Shown here piece after piece: positions 5,760-6,879 of a stretch of 6,879 bases of DNA. The notes beneath the pieces were generated by a model, which was not told the origin of the DNA, did not search any database, and saw only the letters and a list, made by a program, of their open reading frames with translations. Source of the stretch: Gemmatimonadota bacterium (lineage in GTDB: Bacteria; Gemmatimonadota; Gemmatimonadetes; Gemmatimonadales; Gemmatimonadaceae); NCBI GenBank assembly GCA_947475795.1, contig CANJOX010000168.1:1-6879 (forward strand), written 5' to 3'. The translations under genes and the position numbers were made by a program. Positions within the stretch are counted from its first letter, which is position 1, and each line of letters opens with the position of its first letter.

Positions 5760-6332
5760 ATGCGATTCCCTCTCGTTCGCACCGCGGCGCTGATCGCCGC
5801 TCTCGCTGTCGGCACGACCGCCCTCTCCGCACAGTCCCTGCGCGAGCAGACACAAGGCTCCAGTCCCACGACGCCAACCCGGGTCATCTCGGTCAATCCG
5901 TTCCTGCCGCTGTTCGGTTATTTCCAGGGCGAGTACGAGCAGCGCATCGCGCGCAATGCCTCCATCGGCATCTCCGGCGCGCATATGCGGCTCGACGACG
6001 TGTACACGAGCGTCGATGTGAAGCTGCGCTTGTATCCGCAGGAGCGGGTGCTGGAGAAGCTCGGCCTTTCCGCCGGGCTCGGCTACGGCCGGGTGAAGGA
6101 TCTGAACGTCAACTACTGCGATCCGTCCCCGTCGTTCCCGTGCGCTGAAACCAAGCAATCCGCCTCCGCGCCCACCTTCGCGGTGGAAGCGCAGTATGAG
6201 TGGTTGCTGGGCGGGCGCCGCTCGACCGCCGTCGCGATCGGCGGCGGCGTGAAGCGGTTCTTCACTGCGGCGTCCCCAAACCTCGAGCGCGTCGTACCGA
6301 CGTTACGGCTCACGATCGGGTACGCGTTTTAG
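5760..6332 (+). CDS. Secreted putative outer-membrane beta-barrel protein
   Basis: A 190-residue exported protein. Residues 1-24 form a Sec signal peptide with a probable cleavage after ALSA (Ala24-Gln25). The mature part alternates polar and hydrophobic residues in short stretches such as ASIGISGAHMRL, TSVDVKLRLYP, LGLSAGLGYGRV, TFAVEAQYEWLL and TLRLTIGYAF, as expected for about eight beta strands. The chain ends in Phe, the usual signal for assembly by the BAM machinery. The segment VNPFLPLFGYFQGEYEQRI resembles DUF3575-like barrels. Cys120 and Cys128 sit in a Pro/Ser-rich stretch and could form a loop disulfide. The ATG at 5760 is chosen because it begins the signal peptide; upstream in-frame codons overlap the FAD gene. 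Spacing of 13 bases implies co-transcription. No ligand or function can be named. Confidence 0.78.
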   Translation: MRFPLVRTAALIAALAVGTTALSAQSLREQTQGSSPTTPTRVISVNPFLPLFGYFQGEYEQRIARNASIGISGAHMRLDDVYTSVDVKLRLYPQERVLEKLGLSAGLGYGRVKDLNVNYCDPSPSFPCAETKQSASAPTFAVEAQYEWLLGGRRSTAVAIGGGVKRFFTAASPNLERVVPTLRLTIGYAF

Positions 6333-6391
6333 TGTTGGCTGACCTCAGGAACAGGCCGTGATGTCGACCCGCTTCGGTTCGTATCCCCGCG

Positions 6392-6879
6392 TCAGCCGAC
6401 GCCGAGCAGCTCCGCCACATTGGCCAACCGCTCTACCGTGACCACAGCCCCCGCGGCGCGCAGGCGTTCTGCCGACACGATCTCGGCATAGCCTATCACC
6501 GTCATGCCGGCGGTGGTCGCCCCTTGCACGCCGAGCGGACTGTCCTCTACGACGATCGTGCGCGCTGGATCGAAGCCGAGGGCGCGGGCGGCGTGCAGAA
6601 ACAGGTCGGGCGCCGGCTTGGGCTTGCCGACATCAACGGCGGAGAAACGCCGCCCGTCGAAGCGATCGAGCAGCCCGGTTTTGCCGAGCGTGGTGCGCAT
6701 TTTCTCGTGCTCACCATTCGACGCGACGCCGTACGGCATGCCCGCGGCGTCGAGCGCATCGAGCAGCGCGACGATGCCGTCGACCGGCTCGAGGTCGCGC
6801 TGCAGCGCCACGGTCACGTTCGCCGTGAAGCGCGCCAGCAAGTCATCGGGCGGGGCGTGGCCCATCATCTCGGTCACGA
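6392..6879 (-). CDS. HAD-superfamily hydrolase, beta-phosphoglucomutase/phosphatase-like (5' end beyond window)
   Basis: The 161+ visible residues are the C-terminal two thirds of a HAD subfamily IA enzyme, which cleaves phosphate from small metabolites or moves it within a sugar phosphate. Counting from the valine codon at 6877, motif II is GVASNG (50-55, Ser53), motif III is the Lys of GKPKPAPDLF (84-93, Lys85) and motif IV is VVEDSPLGVQGA (109-120, Glu111-Asp112). The nucleophile motif DxD and the start of the cap domain are not in the window, so completeness and catalytic competence cannot be judged. The reading frame is open to the window edge; the GTG at 6877-6875 is most likely an internal Val. 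It converges with the barrel protein gene, with 59 bases between the stops. The substrate is not predictable. Confidence 0.88.
   Translation of the reverse strand, partial: VTEMMGHAPPDDLLARFTANVTVALQRDLEPVDGIVALLDALDAAGMPYGVASNGEHEKMRTTLGKTGLLDRFDGRRFSAVDVGKPKPAPDLFLHAARALGFDPARTIVVEDSPLGVQGATTAGMTVIGYAEIVSAERLRAAGAVVTVERLANVAELLGVG

Noticed and set aside
6334..6400. Inverted repeat GTTGGCTGAC (6334-6343) with GTCAGCCGAC (6391-6400) between convergent genes
   Set aside because: Nine of ten positions pair, but the intervening loop is 47 bases with no T-run, and one arm enters the HAD gene, so I do not call it a terminator.
6875..6877. GTG as the start codon of the HAD gene
   Set aside because: Starting there would omit the DxD nucleophile motif required by the superfamily; the frame is open to the window edge, so the gene is simply cut off.

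Overview
This is a GC-rich bacterial chromosomal window with mostly housekeeping-type genes packed at short spacing. The organism is most plausibly a Gemmatimonadota member or a similar high-GC Gram-negative bacterium. The reasons are the Ala-rich lipoprotein and Sec signal peptides, an outer-membrane barrel candidate ending in Phe, a long-form IspG, and near-absence of Shine-Dalgarno sequences. That placement is an inference from style, not from a marker gene. No rRNA, tRNA, transposase, phage gene or CRISPR array is visible.

Layout, left to right. A structured leader (1-86) precedes a blue-copper (cupredoxin) lipoprotein gene that ends in a strong tandem-hairpin terminator. A four-helix membrane protein of the DUF6992 type follows. 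After a purine-rich/pyrimidine-rich inverted-repeat spacer come a free methionine-(R)-sulfoxide reductase (msrC) and, 19 bases later, a small RelA/SpoT-type HD-domain protein. These all read rightward. The 209-base gap after the HD gene lies between converging genes and contains a nested inverted-repeat cluster with five copies of one octamer core. Leftward ispG (MEP isoprenoid pathway) follows. A divergent 65-base gap leads to a rightward single-pass membrane protein of a conserved but uncharacterised family, then an FAD-dependent amine-oxidase/phytoene-desaturase-like enzyme, and 13 bases on a small putative outer-membrane barrel protein. The right edge holds a leftward HAD-superfamily phosphatase whose N-terminus is outside the window.

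Functional links are modest. msrC plus the HD protein form a plausible two-gene stress unit (oxidised methionine repair and possible nucleotide hydrolysis). The FAD enzyme and barrel protein are probably co-transcribed. I see no convincing new multi-gene system. The most unusual features are the two non-coding repeat elements (1167-1255 and 2408-2559), the substituted catalytic Glu in the HD protein, and the scarcity of ribosome binding sites.
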